Below the pieces are notes generated by a model. The model was not told the origin of the DNA. It was given only the letters and a program-made list of their open reading frames with translations, and searched no databases. Shown one piece after another: positions 1-4,464 of a stretch of DNA of 8,593 nucleotides. The stretch covers positions 1 to 8,593 of the forward strand of contig JAFAHH010000625.1 in the NCBI GenBank assembly GCA_019237355.1, given 5' to 3'. Numbering within the stretch: position 1 is the first letter of the stretch; each line of letters begins with the position of its first letter. Made by a program: the position numbers and the translations under genes. This stretch comes from Acetobacteraceae bacterium. Lineage in GTDB: Bacteria > Pseudomonadota > Alphaproteobacteria > Acetobacterales > Acetobacteraceae.

Positions 1-1
1 G

Positions 2-115
2 CTTCGGGACCACCCAAGACATAACGGCGAACGGCTTTGCGTGACGACCTACTTGCTAGAACAGCTAGAAGGCCGCGGGGGACGGTTTTTTGGCGCGCGC
101 GTGATTCGCTGTTAG
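2..115 (+). CDS. C-terminal fragment of an unidentified gene, cut by the window edge
   Basis: Frame 2 is open from the first base and ends at a TAG at 113-115, giving 37 residues with no start codon in the window. The other two forward frames close early (TAA at 22-24 in frame 1, TGA at about 42 in frame 3). The peptide includes NGERLCVTTYLLEQLEGRGG and ends FFGARVIRC, which reads like the natural end of a folded soluble protein (alternating hydrophobic and charged residues, several aromatics) rather than a random shadow. I do not recognise the family. It is co-directional with the two small membrane-protein genes that follow. It could be a chance open frame, since only 114 bases are visible. 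Confidence 0.45.
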   Translation, partial: LRDHPRHNGERLCVTTYLLEQLEGRGGRFFGARVIRC

Positions 116-159
116 GTCGAACGCTTGGGGCTTGGGCCTTTGTCGCAGAATCCCTCTGG

Positions 160-183
160 GTCTATCCGCGAGTCTATCCGCGA
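160..183. repeat. Perfect tandem duplication of a 12-mer
   Basis: GTCTATCCGCGA is present twice head to tail (160-171 and 172-183). It lies upstream of the preferred GTG start at 200. If the longer TTG start at 125 is used, it encodes the duplicated peptide SIRESIRE. A slippage duplication is the simplest explanation; a repeated operator is an alternative. Confidence 0.7.
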
Positions 184-199
184 ACCCCTTCCATCCTGG

Positions 200-433
200 G
201 TGGGCCGGACCCTCGTCCATAACGAGCGAACCAAGTTGCTTGCCAATGCGCTGGATCGGGCCTCCACGGGCCTATTCATGGTTGGCGTGGCGACTCCAGC
301 GGCTAGCTCGCTCTACGGCTCCACGCCGCACATCGGAATCGCCTTCCTGATGGTGGCGTTTTACGTGTGGCTCTTTGCCGCGTTCCGCTTGCATATGCTG
401 GCCCGGCGCGTGCTCAAAGGACTGCGGGAATGA
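200..433 (+). CDS. Small two-helix membrane protein, unknown function
   Basis: The frame is open from a TTG at 125, but the part that looks conserved begins at the ERTKLLANALDRASTG segment. The nearest start is the GTG at 200, giving 77 residues. Neither start has a strong Shine-Dalgarno; the TTG has an AGG 8 bases upstream, so 125 remains possible (102 residues). Two hydrophobic segments are visible. The first (about STGLFMVGVATPAASSLYG) follows an amphipathic stretch. The second (IGIAFLMVAFYVWLFAAF) is a clear transmembrane helix followed by a basic, cytosol-type tail (RLHMLARRVLKGLRE). The layout resembles small inner-membrane proteins common in alphaproteobacteria and their prophages, for which I know no role. 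The stop overlaps the next start as ATGA, so the two are probably translated as a pair. Confidence 0.6.
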   Translation: MGRTLVHNERTKLLANALDRASTGLFMVGVATPAASSLYGSTPHIGIAFLMVAFYVWLFAAFRLHMLARRVLKGLRE

Positions 434-669
434 CTGGTTTCACATGGTTCGCGCTTTTCGGCGTCCCAGCCAGCGTGGTCGCTCTGGCCTGGGTAGCTGT
501 GCGGCTGCACGAGCGCTGGGTGCGCGTTTGGGATACCGCGCACGGGTGGTTCCCTGAGCAGCCGGGCGAAGTCGCAGAATCGGGGGATAGTCGTGAGATA
601 TACCGGCCTCGCGCACGCTCCTCTGAGGGAATCGTCATACGGCACGGATCAAAGAACGCCCAGCGCTGA
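430..669 (+). CDS. Small single-pass membrane protein, unknown function
   Basis: The ATG at 430 overlaps the stop of the upstream gene (ATGA). It has a good Shine-Dalgarno, AAAGGA at 416-421, 8 bases before it, which decides this start over an upstream in-frame candidate at 367. The 79-residue product begins with a hydrophobic helix (MTGFTWFALFGVPASVVALA, continuing WVAV). A basic and aromatic juxtamembrane part (RLHERWVRVWDTAHGWF) and a polar, charged C-terminal half follow, suggesting an N-in or N-out anchor with a soluble tail. Coupling to the preceding membrane protein suggests the two act together. A lysis or spanin-like role is conceivable from size and pairing, but no lipobox or other lysis signature is visible, so no function is assigned. 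One copy of the GTCGCAGAATC repeat (571-581) lies inside this gene. Confidence 0.6.
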   Translation: MTGFTWFALFGVPASVVALAWVAVRLHERWVRVWDTAHGWFPEQPGEVAESGDSREIYRPRARSSEGIVIRHGSKNAQR

Positions 670-720
670 GGCACGAGTCGCAGAATCCTTGATTATGGAA
701 AGTCGCCGGAAATCCTCGCG

Positions 721-774
721 CAGTATCGGCCAGCATTGATCGCCCTGGGTCAGTAGAACCGGCCACCGATACTG
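721..774. repeat. Inverted repeat CAGTATCGG / CCGATACTG between convergent genes
   Basis: Nine-base perfect arms at 721-729 and 766-774 are separated by 36 bases. They lie in the 154-base gap between the rightward gene ending at 669 and the leftward gene ending at 824. There is no U-run beside the arms, so a classical intrinsic terminator is not shown. A protein-binding dyad or long-range mRNA hairpin is possible. Confidence 0.4.
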
Positions 775-787
775 CCAATCGGGTCCC

Positions 788-803
788 GCCAGGCCATCCT
801 GGC
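788..803. repeat. Short hairpin GCCAGG-CCAT-CCTGGC downstream of the leftward gene
   Basis: A six-base perfect stem with a four-base loop lies 20 bases beyond the stop of the leftward gene at 824-1267. Neither strand has a T-run after it, so it is at best an mRNA 3'-end stabiliser or a factor-dependent termination site serving the two convergent transcripts. Confidence 0.3.
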
Positions 804-823
804 AGGCCGCGAATACTTTGGCC

Positions 824-1267
824 CTATAGGCCCTTCAACCAGAACCCGAGCAAGGTTCCGATCGTGGCGACGGCCCACTTCTGGCAGTGGTCGTCGTATT
901 TGCGGGATAGAATCACGAAGAGACTGGCAGCGAGCAGCACGGCGCTCAGGCCCGCTTGGATGGCGGTCTGAATCGGGAATGGCTGGGGCAGTGGGTTATT
1001 GGCGTTGGGGACGAGGGCATCAGCCGTGGTGTTTAAGGCGTGGTCTACGGGCTTATGGACGGTGTCGAGGCGCTTATGGATGGTGTCGAGGCCCTCGCGG
1101 TCCTCATCAGGGAGGGGAATCTCAATCCCGAAAAGCCTAATGGCGCCGCGGCTCACATGGGGGGCGTTGGGGACCACATCCCACGTCGAAACCCGCGTGT
1201 ACAGCCAGAGCAGGCCGACAGCAGCGGCAAAGATAACGATTGGGGTGCGCATCCATAGCGTTCTCAT
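824..1267 (-). CDS. Predicted membrane protein with heptad repeat linker, unknown function
   Basis: This 147-residue leftward gene has three hydrophobic segments, at about residues 9-24 (PIVIFAAAVGLLWLYT), 104-121 (QAGLSAVLLAASLFVILS) and 130-144 (KWAVATIGTLLGFWLKG). The first and the last two are separated by a roughly 80-residue polar region. That region includes two consecutive seven-residue units, LDTIHKR and LDTVHKP (residues 60-73), which suggests a short coiled coil. The C-terminal CQKWAVATIGTLLGFWLKG resembles the end of small membrane proteins often found in bacterial and prophage genomes, but I cannot name the family. The ATG at 1265-1267 has no clear Shine-Dalgarno; the in-frame ATG at 1250-1252 (Met6) is an alternative. 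It is the only leftward gene here, divergent from the phage block at 1596 and convergent with the two small membrane genes. Confidence 0.6.
   Translation of the reverse strand: MRTLWMRTPIVIFAAAVGLLWLYTRVSTWDVVPNAPHVSRGAIRLFGIEIPLPDEDREGLDTIHKRLDTVHKPVDHALNTTADALVPNANNPLPQPFPIQTAIQAGLSAVLLAASLFVILSRKYDDHCQKWAVATIGTLLGFWLKGL
1052..1093. repeat. Two tandem 21-bp units inside the leftward membrane-protein gene
   Basis: The units at 1052-1072 and 1073-1093 differ at only two positions (C/T at the ninth base and G/C at the last). The unit length is a multiple of three, and on the minus strand it gives the heptads LDTIHKR and LDTVHKP. This is a recent in-frame duplication of a heptad, consistent with a coiled-coil linker whose length can vary. 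Confidence 0.65.
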
Positions 1268-1322
1268 GGTGCCGTCGAGCTTAGTGCCCGATCGTTCACC
1301 ATCCCTGAATTTCGCGCTGCTA

Positions 1323-1484
1323 AGGCTCGACCGAGCCTGCCAGACCGGCGTGCCTCACGCGATTACTTGAATCCGCCCAAGCTCGAACGGCGGGTCCGGC
1401 GGCCCCGTTTCCCCTATGTCCGAGAGCTGGTTCGCTCGGGCCACTTGCTAAGCGGCGCCGCACCCGTCGGCGCCGCTTTTGTTT
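1323..1484 (+). ncRNA. Candidate small RNA or structured leader ending in a terminator
   Basis: Between the divergent genes (1268-1595) no convincing protein-coding frame is seen. Read rightward, the segment has successive potential stem-loops. Arms AGGCTC/GAGCCT lie at 1323-1328 and 1333-1338, AACGG/CCGTT at 1386-1390 and 1405-1409, and CCGAG/CTCGG at 1420-1424 and 1435-1439. They are followed by the strong terminator at 1450-1484. A rightward terminator here has no protein gene to serve, because the upstream gene points left and the next rightward gene starts after it. A short structured RNA or a conditionally terminated leader would explain this. No promoter is recognised, and GC-rich DNA makes short hairpins by chance, so the call is tentative and the 5' end is a guess. 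Confidence 0.25.
1450..1484 (+). terminator. Strong rho-independent terminator, rightward
   Basis: Perfect 11-base arms AAGCGGCGCCG (1450-1460) and CGGCGCCGCTT (1468-1478) enclose a seven-base loop (CACCCGT). The second arm runs into TTTTGTTT, so the U-run follows the stem on the plus strand. There is no matching A-run on the left side, so it is not bidirectional. It precedes the phage gene block at 1596 and would insulate it from, or attenuate, rightward transcription arriving from the left. Confidence 0.8.
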
Positions 1485-1521
1485 GCCGCTGACGCGGCTC
1501 CGACAAAAATTGCATTGCATC

Positions 1522-1544
1522 CGATTCGGCGCATTGCCGAATCG
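1522..1544. promoter_or_regulatory. Inverted repeat CGATTCGGC / GCCGAATCG, candidate operator
   Basis: Perfect nine-base arms (1522-1530 and 1536-1544) flank a five-base spacer (GCATT). They sit between the terminator and the likely start of the first gene of the rightward block at 1596. A compact dyad in this position fits an operator for a dimeric phage regulator, or an mRNA leader hairpin. There is no clear sigma70 promoter beside it; TTGCCG at 1483 with AAAAAT at 1505 is only a weak candidate. Confidence 0.4.
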
Positions 1545-1595
1545 CGAAACGTGTGGCTTAGGTTCGCAAAGAGAGAAGCAAGGGAAAAGAGGCCC

Positions 1596-2552
1596 GTGCT
1601 CAGTGCGCGAGAGATTGAGGAGAAGGTAGCCGCCGCGCTGGAGCAACCGGCCGTGACTGTGATCCACGTCGCCCGGATATTGCGGGAGGCGCGGCAAGGG
1701 CTATGGCCCAACCCTGGTAGTGGCCGCCGCAGGCCAAGGTTAGAGCCAAGACACGCGGCCAATATCATGGTGGCCGCCGAAGCCGGGCCGCCCGCAAGCG
1801 GACCGAGCACAGTCGCCCGGTATGGTTCGCTCCGCCTCGAGGCGATCTACCGCACCAGCTTTGATAGCGAGGGCCGGGAGCAAACGGACCAGGAATTTTG
1901 GGGCGGCAAACTAGAGCATGCGGTCTACCTGGGGACCTACCTGATCCCCGTTGCCGGCAGCCTTATCGACACGATGACTACGTATATCGAAGGCTTTGCC
2001 CAATCGACTGCGGGCGACTTCATAGAAAAACTGCCATTCTCGGTTCAGATCGAGCTGGATGAGCACAATCCCCGGGCTACGGTTCAGGTCGCCGACGGAC
2101 CTCGCCGGTATAGCGCGGTGTATTTGCCGCCCGAGGCGTTCTTGCCCGCCGAATCGGCGGAGGCCGCTCATTCCCGGCCGGAAGCGGAGCCCGCAATAAC
2201 CCGCACAGTCACCTTCTGGCCCGCGGTGTTCCGCCGCATGGCCGAGATTTGCAAAACGACCGCCACTCCAGTTTCGAAACCAGCCCCGCATGCCAGTGCG
2301 GGAGCCGAAAACGAAAGCGCCGCCCTGCCAGGGGCGGCGCCTTCTGACCAGTCCGCAACCGCTGCTGCTATGCACCGACTGCCGGGGACCGAGAACACCC
2401 CGGAAAATACGGTGCGAGAGAGAGACACTCAAGCGGATAGCGATTCGTGGGCTGGGCTTTGCCAACTCCAACCGGAGAAGCCCCATGCCCGCTATCGGAC
2501 CAAAAAGTCCGCCATCCGGCCGCCGGATCATGCTCCCGCGAGTGCCGCGTGA
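1596..2552 (+). CDS. Phage-type hypothetical protein with HAAN segment
   Basis: The frame is open from 1479, but that lies in the U-run of a terminator. I prefer the GTG at 1596, preceded by purine-rich AAGGGAAAAGAGG, giving about 318 residues; the first internal ATG is far downstream at 1767. The N-terminal part (LSAREIEEKVAAALEQPAVT, then VIHVARILREARQGLWP) is helical and could form a winged-helix-like fold. It is followed by a basic linker and PRHAANIMVAAEAGPPASGP, a pattern I associate with uncharacterised proteins near the replication genes of alphaproteobacterial prophages. A central segment (FWGGKLEHAVYLGTYLIPVA onward) and a beta-like stretch (FSVQIELDEHNPRATVQVAD) follow. The last 100 or so residues are Ala, Pro, Thr and Glu rich and look disordered. 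A hairpin at 2317-2340 lies inside this tail, and the 3' end overlaps the next gene by 68 bases. Function unknown; a regulator is possible but unproven. Confidence 0.6.
   Translation: MLSAREIEEKVAAALEQPAVTVIHVARILREARQGLWPNPGSGRRRPRLEPRHAANIMVAAEAGPPASGPSTVARYGSLRLEAIYRTSFDSEGREQTDQEFWGGKLEHAVYLGTYLIPVAGSLIDTMTTYIEGFAQSTAGDFIEKLPFSVQIELDEHNPRATVQVADGPRRYSAVYLPPEAFLPAESAEAAHSRPEAEPAITRTVTFWPAVFRRMAEICKTTATPVSKPAPHASAGAENESAALPGAAPSDQSATAAAMHRLPGTENTPENTVRERDTQADSDSWAGLCQLQPEKPHARYRTKKSAIRPPDHAPASAA
2317..2340 (+). repeat. GC hairpin inside the 3' part of the HAAN-segment gene
   Basis: Perfect nine-base arms GCGCCGCCC (2317-2325) and GGGCGGCGC (2332-2340) enclose the loop TGCCAG, followed only by CTTCT. 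The stem resembles a terminator, but the U-run is poor and the reading frame runs straight through it. It may reduce readthrough or shape the mRNA ahead of the next gene, whose start is at 2485. Confidence 0.45.
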
Positions 2553-2727
2553 GATAAAGACCCGTTTTGGCATCTATGTGCCGTATAACCGCCTCTATAA
2601 GGGCGCGCTGAACGGCACGCTTCCAATCGACCAGGACCCGGCCAGCGGCCGGTATTCGGTGGCCGAGGAGAAGCTGCCCGAGATCGCGGCGGCGTTCGCC
2701 CCCGCCGAATCCCCCATCGCCGCATAG
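2485..2727 (+). CDS. Small probable DNA-binding protein, excisionase/MerR-like
   Basis: The ATG at 2485 has GGAG at 2474-2477, seven bases upstream, which decides the start inside a longer open frame beginning at 2290. The product is 80 residues. After a basic N-terminus it reads FGIYVPYNRLYKGALNGTLP, then an acidic/Gly turn, then RYSVAEEKLPEIAAAF. The order is helix, turn, 'GTLP' wing entry, a short beta segment ('GRYSV') and a helix. That is the layout of small excisionase/MerR-type winged-helix proteins of phages, in which the wing residue is usually Arg or Gly before an aromatic and Val. It overlaps the upstream gene by 68 bases in another frame, so the two are co-transcribed. A role in regulating the block or in excision is an inference. 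Met16 at 2530 is an alternative start. Confidence 0.65.
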   Translation: MPAIGPKSPPSGRRIMLPRVPREIKTRFGIYVPYNRLYKGALNGTLPIDQDPASGRYSVAEEKLPEIAAAFAPAESPIAA

Positions 2728-2734
2728 AAAAAGC

Positions 2735-2770
2735 CCGCCAAGCACACGCGCCGGCGCGCGCCTGACGGGG
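2735..2770. repeat. GC-rich imperfect hairpin after the small DNA-binding protein gene
   Basis: GCCCGCC (from about 2733) can pair imperfectly with TGACGGGGC (ending at 2771) around a 12-base perfect palindrome, CGCGCCGGCGCG (2747-2758). There is no T-run on the plus side. The only poly-U candidate is on the minus strand (AAAAA at 2728-2732), where no gene needs it. The rest of the 130-base gap to the next gene contains a TATAAC-like box at 2798-2803 without a matching -35. Confidence 0.3.
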
Positions 2771-2857
2771 CAATAGATCCACAATTCAGCGCCTCCTTAT
2801 AACAGTCTGCCCCGCCTCCTTCTAGCCGCCGGTCGCGTCCTCACCAGGACGTGCCGA

Positions 2858-3184
2858 ATGCCAAACGACCTTCTTCCGGACTATGTTGTCCTCGCAGACC
2901 CCTCGCTGCTCCCGCTGCCGGTGGGGGGCTTCCCGCACCGAATTGCACTGCTGCCGGGCGAAACGACCCTTGAAATGGTGCGAGCCGAGCGGGGCTTTAT
3001 CGCCACGTTCCTAGTTGAGCCTGACTGCAGCGACGAAGCCCTAAACAGCCGGGCGCTCACTGAGTATCTCGACCGGCGGATCGCCGTGCTGGTCTACGCT
3101 AGGCGTGCCCGCGAGCTCCGGCCGTTCCTGCGCCGTGAGGACAGGTTCAAAGCGCGCGGCTACACGCTGACGGTGCTGCTATGA
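2858..3184 (+). CDS. Hypothetical protein, first gene of the coupled replication operon
   Basis: The ATG at 2858 has AGGA at 2846-2849, eight bases upstream. The 108-residue soluble protein begins MPNDLLPDYVVLADPSLLPL. It continues with a beta-rich core (PHRIALLPGETTLEMVRAER, then GFIATFLVEP) and a basic C-terminal half (EYLDRRIAVLVYARRARELR, then PFLRREDRFKARGYTLTVLL). I recognise no domain, catalytic motif or membrane segment. Its stop overlaps the ATG of the ParB/MT-A70 gene at 3181 (ATGA), so it is translationally coupled to it. A small accessory or dosage-matched partner of the methyltransferase or primase is possible, but only from position. Confidence 0.65.
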   Translation: MPNDLLPDYVVLADPSLLPLPVGGFPHRIALLPGETTLEMVRAERGFIATFLVEPDCSDEALNSRALTEYLDRRIAVLVYARRARELRPFLRREDRFKARGYTLTVLL

Positions 3185-4464
3185 GCGGCGCTGCTACTCG
3201 CCTGGTGGTCAGGCAGATCCGCATCGAGTCGATTGTGGTCACTCCGCGGCTGCGGGAACTCTCGATTCCCCGCGTCAATGCTTTGGCCGAGAGCATGCGG
3301 CAAAGCGGGCTGATCCATCCGATCACGATTCGCCGGCAGAATGGCAGCTACACTCCCGAGCTAGTGGCCGGCGCGCACCGACTCGAAGCCGCCAAGCGCC
3401 TGGGCTGGGAAACGATCTCCTGTGCACTGGCGCCGAGTGAGGATGATGACCGCGCGGCCTTGATCGAGATCGATGAGAACCTCGTCCGCAATGAGCTCTC
3501 GCCGGCGGAACAGGCAATTCATATCGACCGCCGGAAAGAGATTTACGAGCGCCTGTATCCTGAAACCAAACACGGGACTGCTGGCAATGGCCGCAAGAAG
3601 AGTTCTCAAGTTGAGAACTCTACTCCGGCCCCTCGCTTCACGGTCGACGCTGCGGCGAAGACGGGCCGGAGCGTTGCCAGCGTCGCCCGGGATGCCACGC
3701 GGGCAAAAGCGATTCCGCAGATCGCGGATGTCGTGGGCACCTCTCTCGATAAAGGCGAGGAGCTAGACGCGCTTGCGAAGCTCGCACCCGACAAACAGGC
3801 CGAGATCATCGGCCGCGCAAAAGCCGGCGAGCGTGTGCGCGCCAAACTGGAAGTGAAGAAGGTCAAGCGCGCTGAGAAAGAGGCGGCGCTTGCAGAACGC
3901 ACCAAAGCGGAATCAGAAAAGCTCGGAACCAAAGTTTATGGCGTGATCCTTATCGATCCACCGTGGCGCTTTGAGCCATGGTCCCGCGAAAGCGGCCTGG
4001 ATCGGGCCGCCGATAATCATTACCCAACGATGACATTTGAGGAGATAGCCGAGCGCCGCCCCCCTGCGGCCCAGAATTGCGTGATCTTTTTATGGACCAC
4101 GGGGCCGATGGCGCACCTCGCGCACAAGCTCTTGGATGTGTGGGAGCTTGAATACCGGGCTCAGTTAATCTGGGCGAAGGATCGGACTGCCCACGGATAT
4201 TGGTTCCGAAGCAAGCATGAAGTTCTGCTCGTTGCCGTAAAAGGCGACGTCCCGGCCCCTGCGCCAGGCGAGCAATTCGACTCGGTGATCGAGGCGGCTG
4301 TCAGGAGGCACAGCGAAAAGCCTGCCATTTTCCACGAAATCATCGAGAAGTTGTTCCAGAACGTGCCGAAGTGCGAGATGTATGCCCGCGGCGCGCTGCG
4401 GGAGGGATGGGACCCTTGGGGCAATGAGGCCCCCCTGGATATCGACCCCGGTGACGCCGCATGA
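3181..4464 (+). CDS. ParB-like N-terminal domain fused to MT-A70 adenine-N6 DNA methyltransferase
   Basis: The 427-residue product has three parts. Residues about 10-125 are a ParB/sulfiredoxin-like domain: LVAGAHRLEAAKRLGW at 61-76 carries the G-x-HR-x-x-A signature, and ENLVRNELSPAEQAIH follows at 99-114. Residues 155-178 form a helix-turn-helix-like segment (DAAAKTGRSVASVARDATRA), then a Lys/Glu-rich, probably coiled linker up to 250. Residues 252-416 are the MT-A70 methyltransferase. It has the catalytic DPPW (259-262), FLWTTGPM (303-310), the strand LIWAKD (329-334), HSEKP (377-381) and the terminal YARGALREGWDPWGNE (401-416). The MT-A70 family transfers methyl from S-adenosylmethionine to adenine N6, and all these motifs look intact. 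The ParB/HTH part probably supplies DNA binding. Likely phage roles are protection from host restriction or marking DNA; sequence specificity cannot be read. Start and stop are both ATGA-coupled to the neighbours. Confidence 0.9.
   Translation: MSGAATRLVVRQIRIESIVVTPRLRELSIPRVNALAESMRQSGLIHPITIRRQNGSYTPELVAGAHRLEAAKRLGWETISCALAPSEDDDRAALIEIDENLVRNELSPAEQAIHIDRRKEIYERLYPETKHGTAGNGRKKSSQVENSTPAPRFTVDAAAKTGRSVASVARDATRAKAIPQIADVVGTSLDKGEELDALAKLAPDKQAEIIGRAKAGERVRAKLEVKKVKRAEKEAALAERTKAESEKLGTKVYGVILIDPPWRFEPWSRESGLDRAADNHYPTMTFEEIAERRPPAAQNCVIFLWTTGPMAHLAHKLLDVWELEYRAQLIWAKDRTAHGYWFRSKHEVLLVAVKGDVPAPAPGEQFDSVIEAAVRRHSEKPAIFHEIIEKLFQNVPKCEMYARGALREGWDPWGNEAPLDIDPGDAA

Larger units (their letters stand above)
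142..687. repeat. Three direct copies of GTCGCAGAATC
   Basis: Identical 11-base copies lie at 142-152, 571-581 and 677-687, all on the plus strand. The first and third share an additional C (GTCGCAGAATCC). The first lies upstream of the preferred start of the first small membrane gene, the second is inside the second small gene, and the third is just downstream of that gene. The spacing is irregular (429 and 106 bases), so this is not an iteron array or CRISPR. A related 9-mer, GCAGAATCC, occurs in inverted orientation at 8494-8502. A protein-binding site or remnants of duplications are possible; no function is assigned. Confidence 0.5.

Noticed and set aside
1040..1258. Plus-strand frame with repeated LMDGVEA units
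   Set aside because: The repeats come from the 21-bp tandem duplication in the leftward membrane-protein gene, which has clear transmembrane helices. The plus frame has no Shine-Dalgarno and a polar, unstructured end.
1320..1480. Possible tRNA in the divergent gap (GGTTCG-like T-loop at about 1429)
   Set aside because: No acceptor stem, anticodon arm or CCA end could be fitted around it.
1911..2573. 220-codon open frame on the minus strand
   Set aside because: It lies antisense to the 1596-2552 gene, its product is Arg/Gly-rich without any fold-like pattern, and it is explained as a shadow in GC-rich DNA.
2728..2770. Leftward rho-independent terminator
   Set aside because: The stem is imperfect, and there is no leftward gene to its right that would need it.
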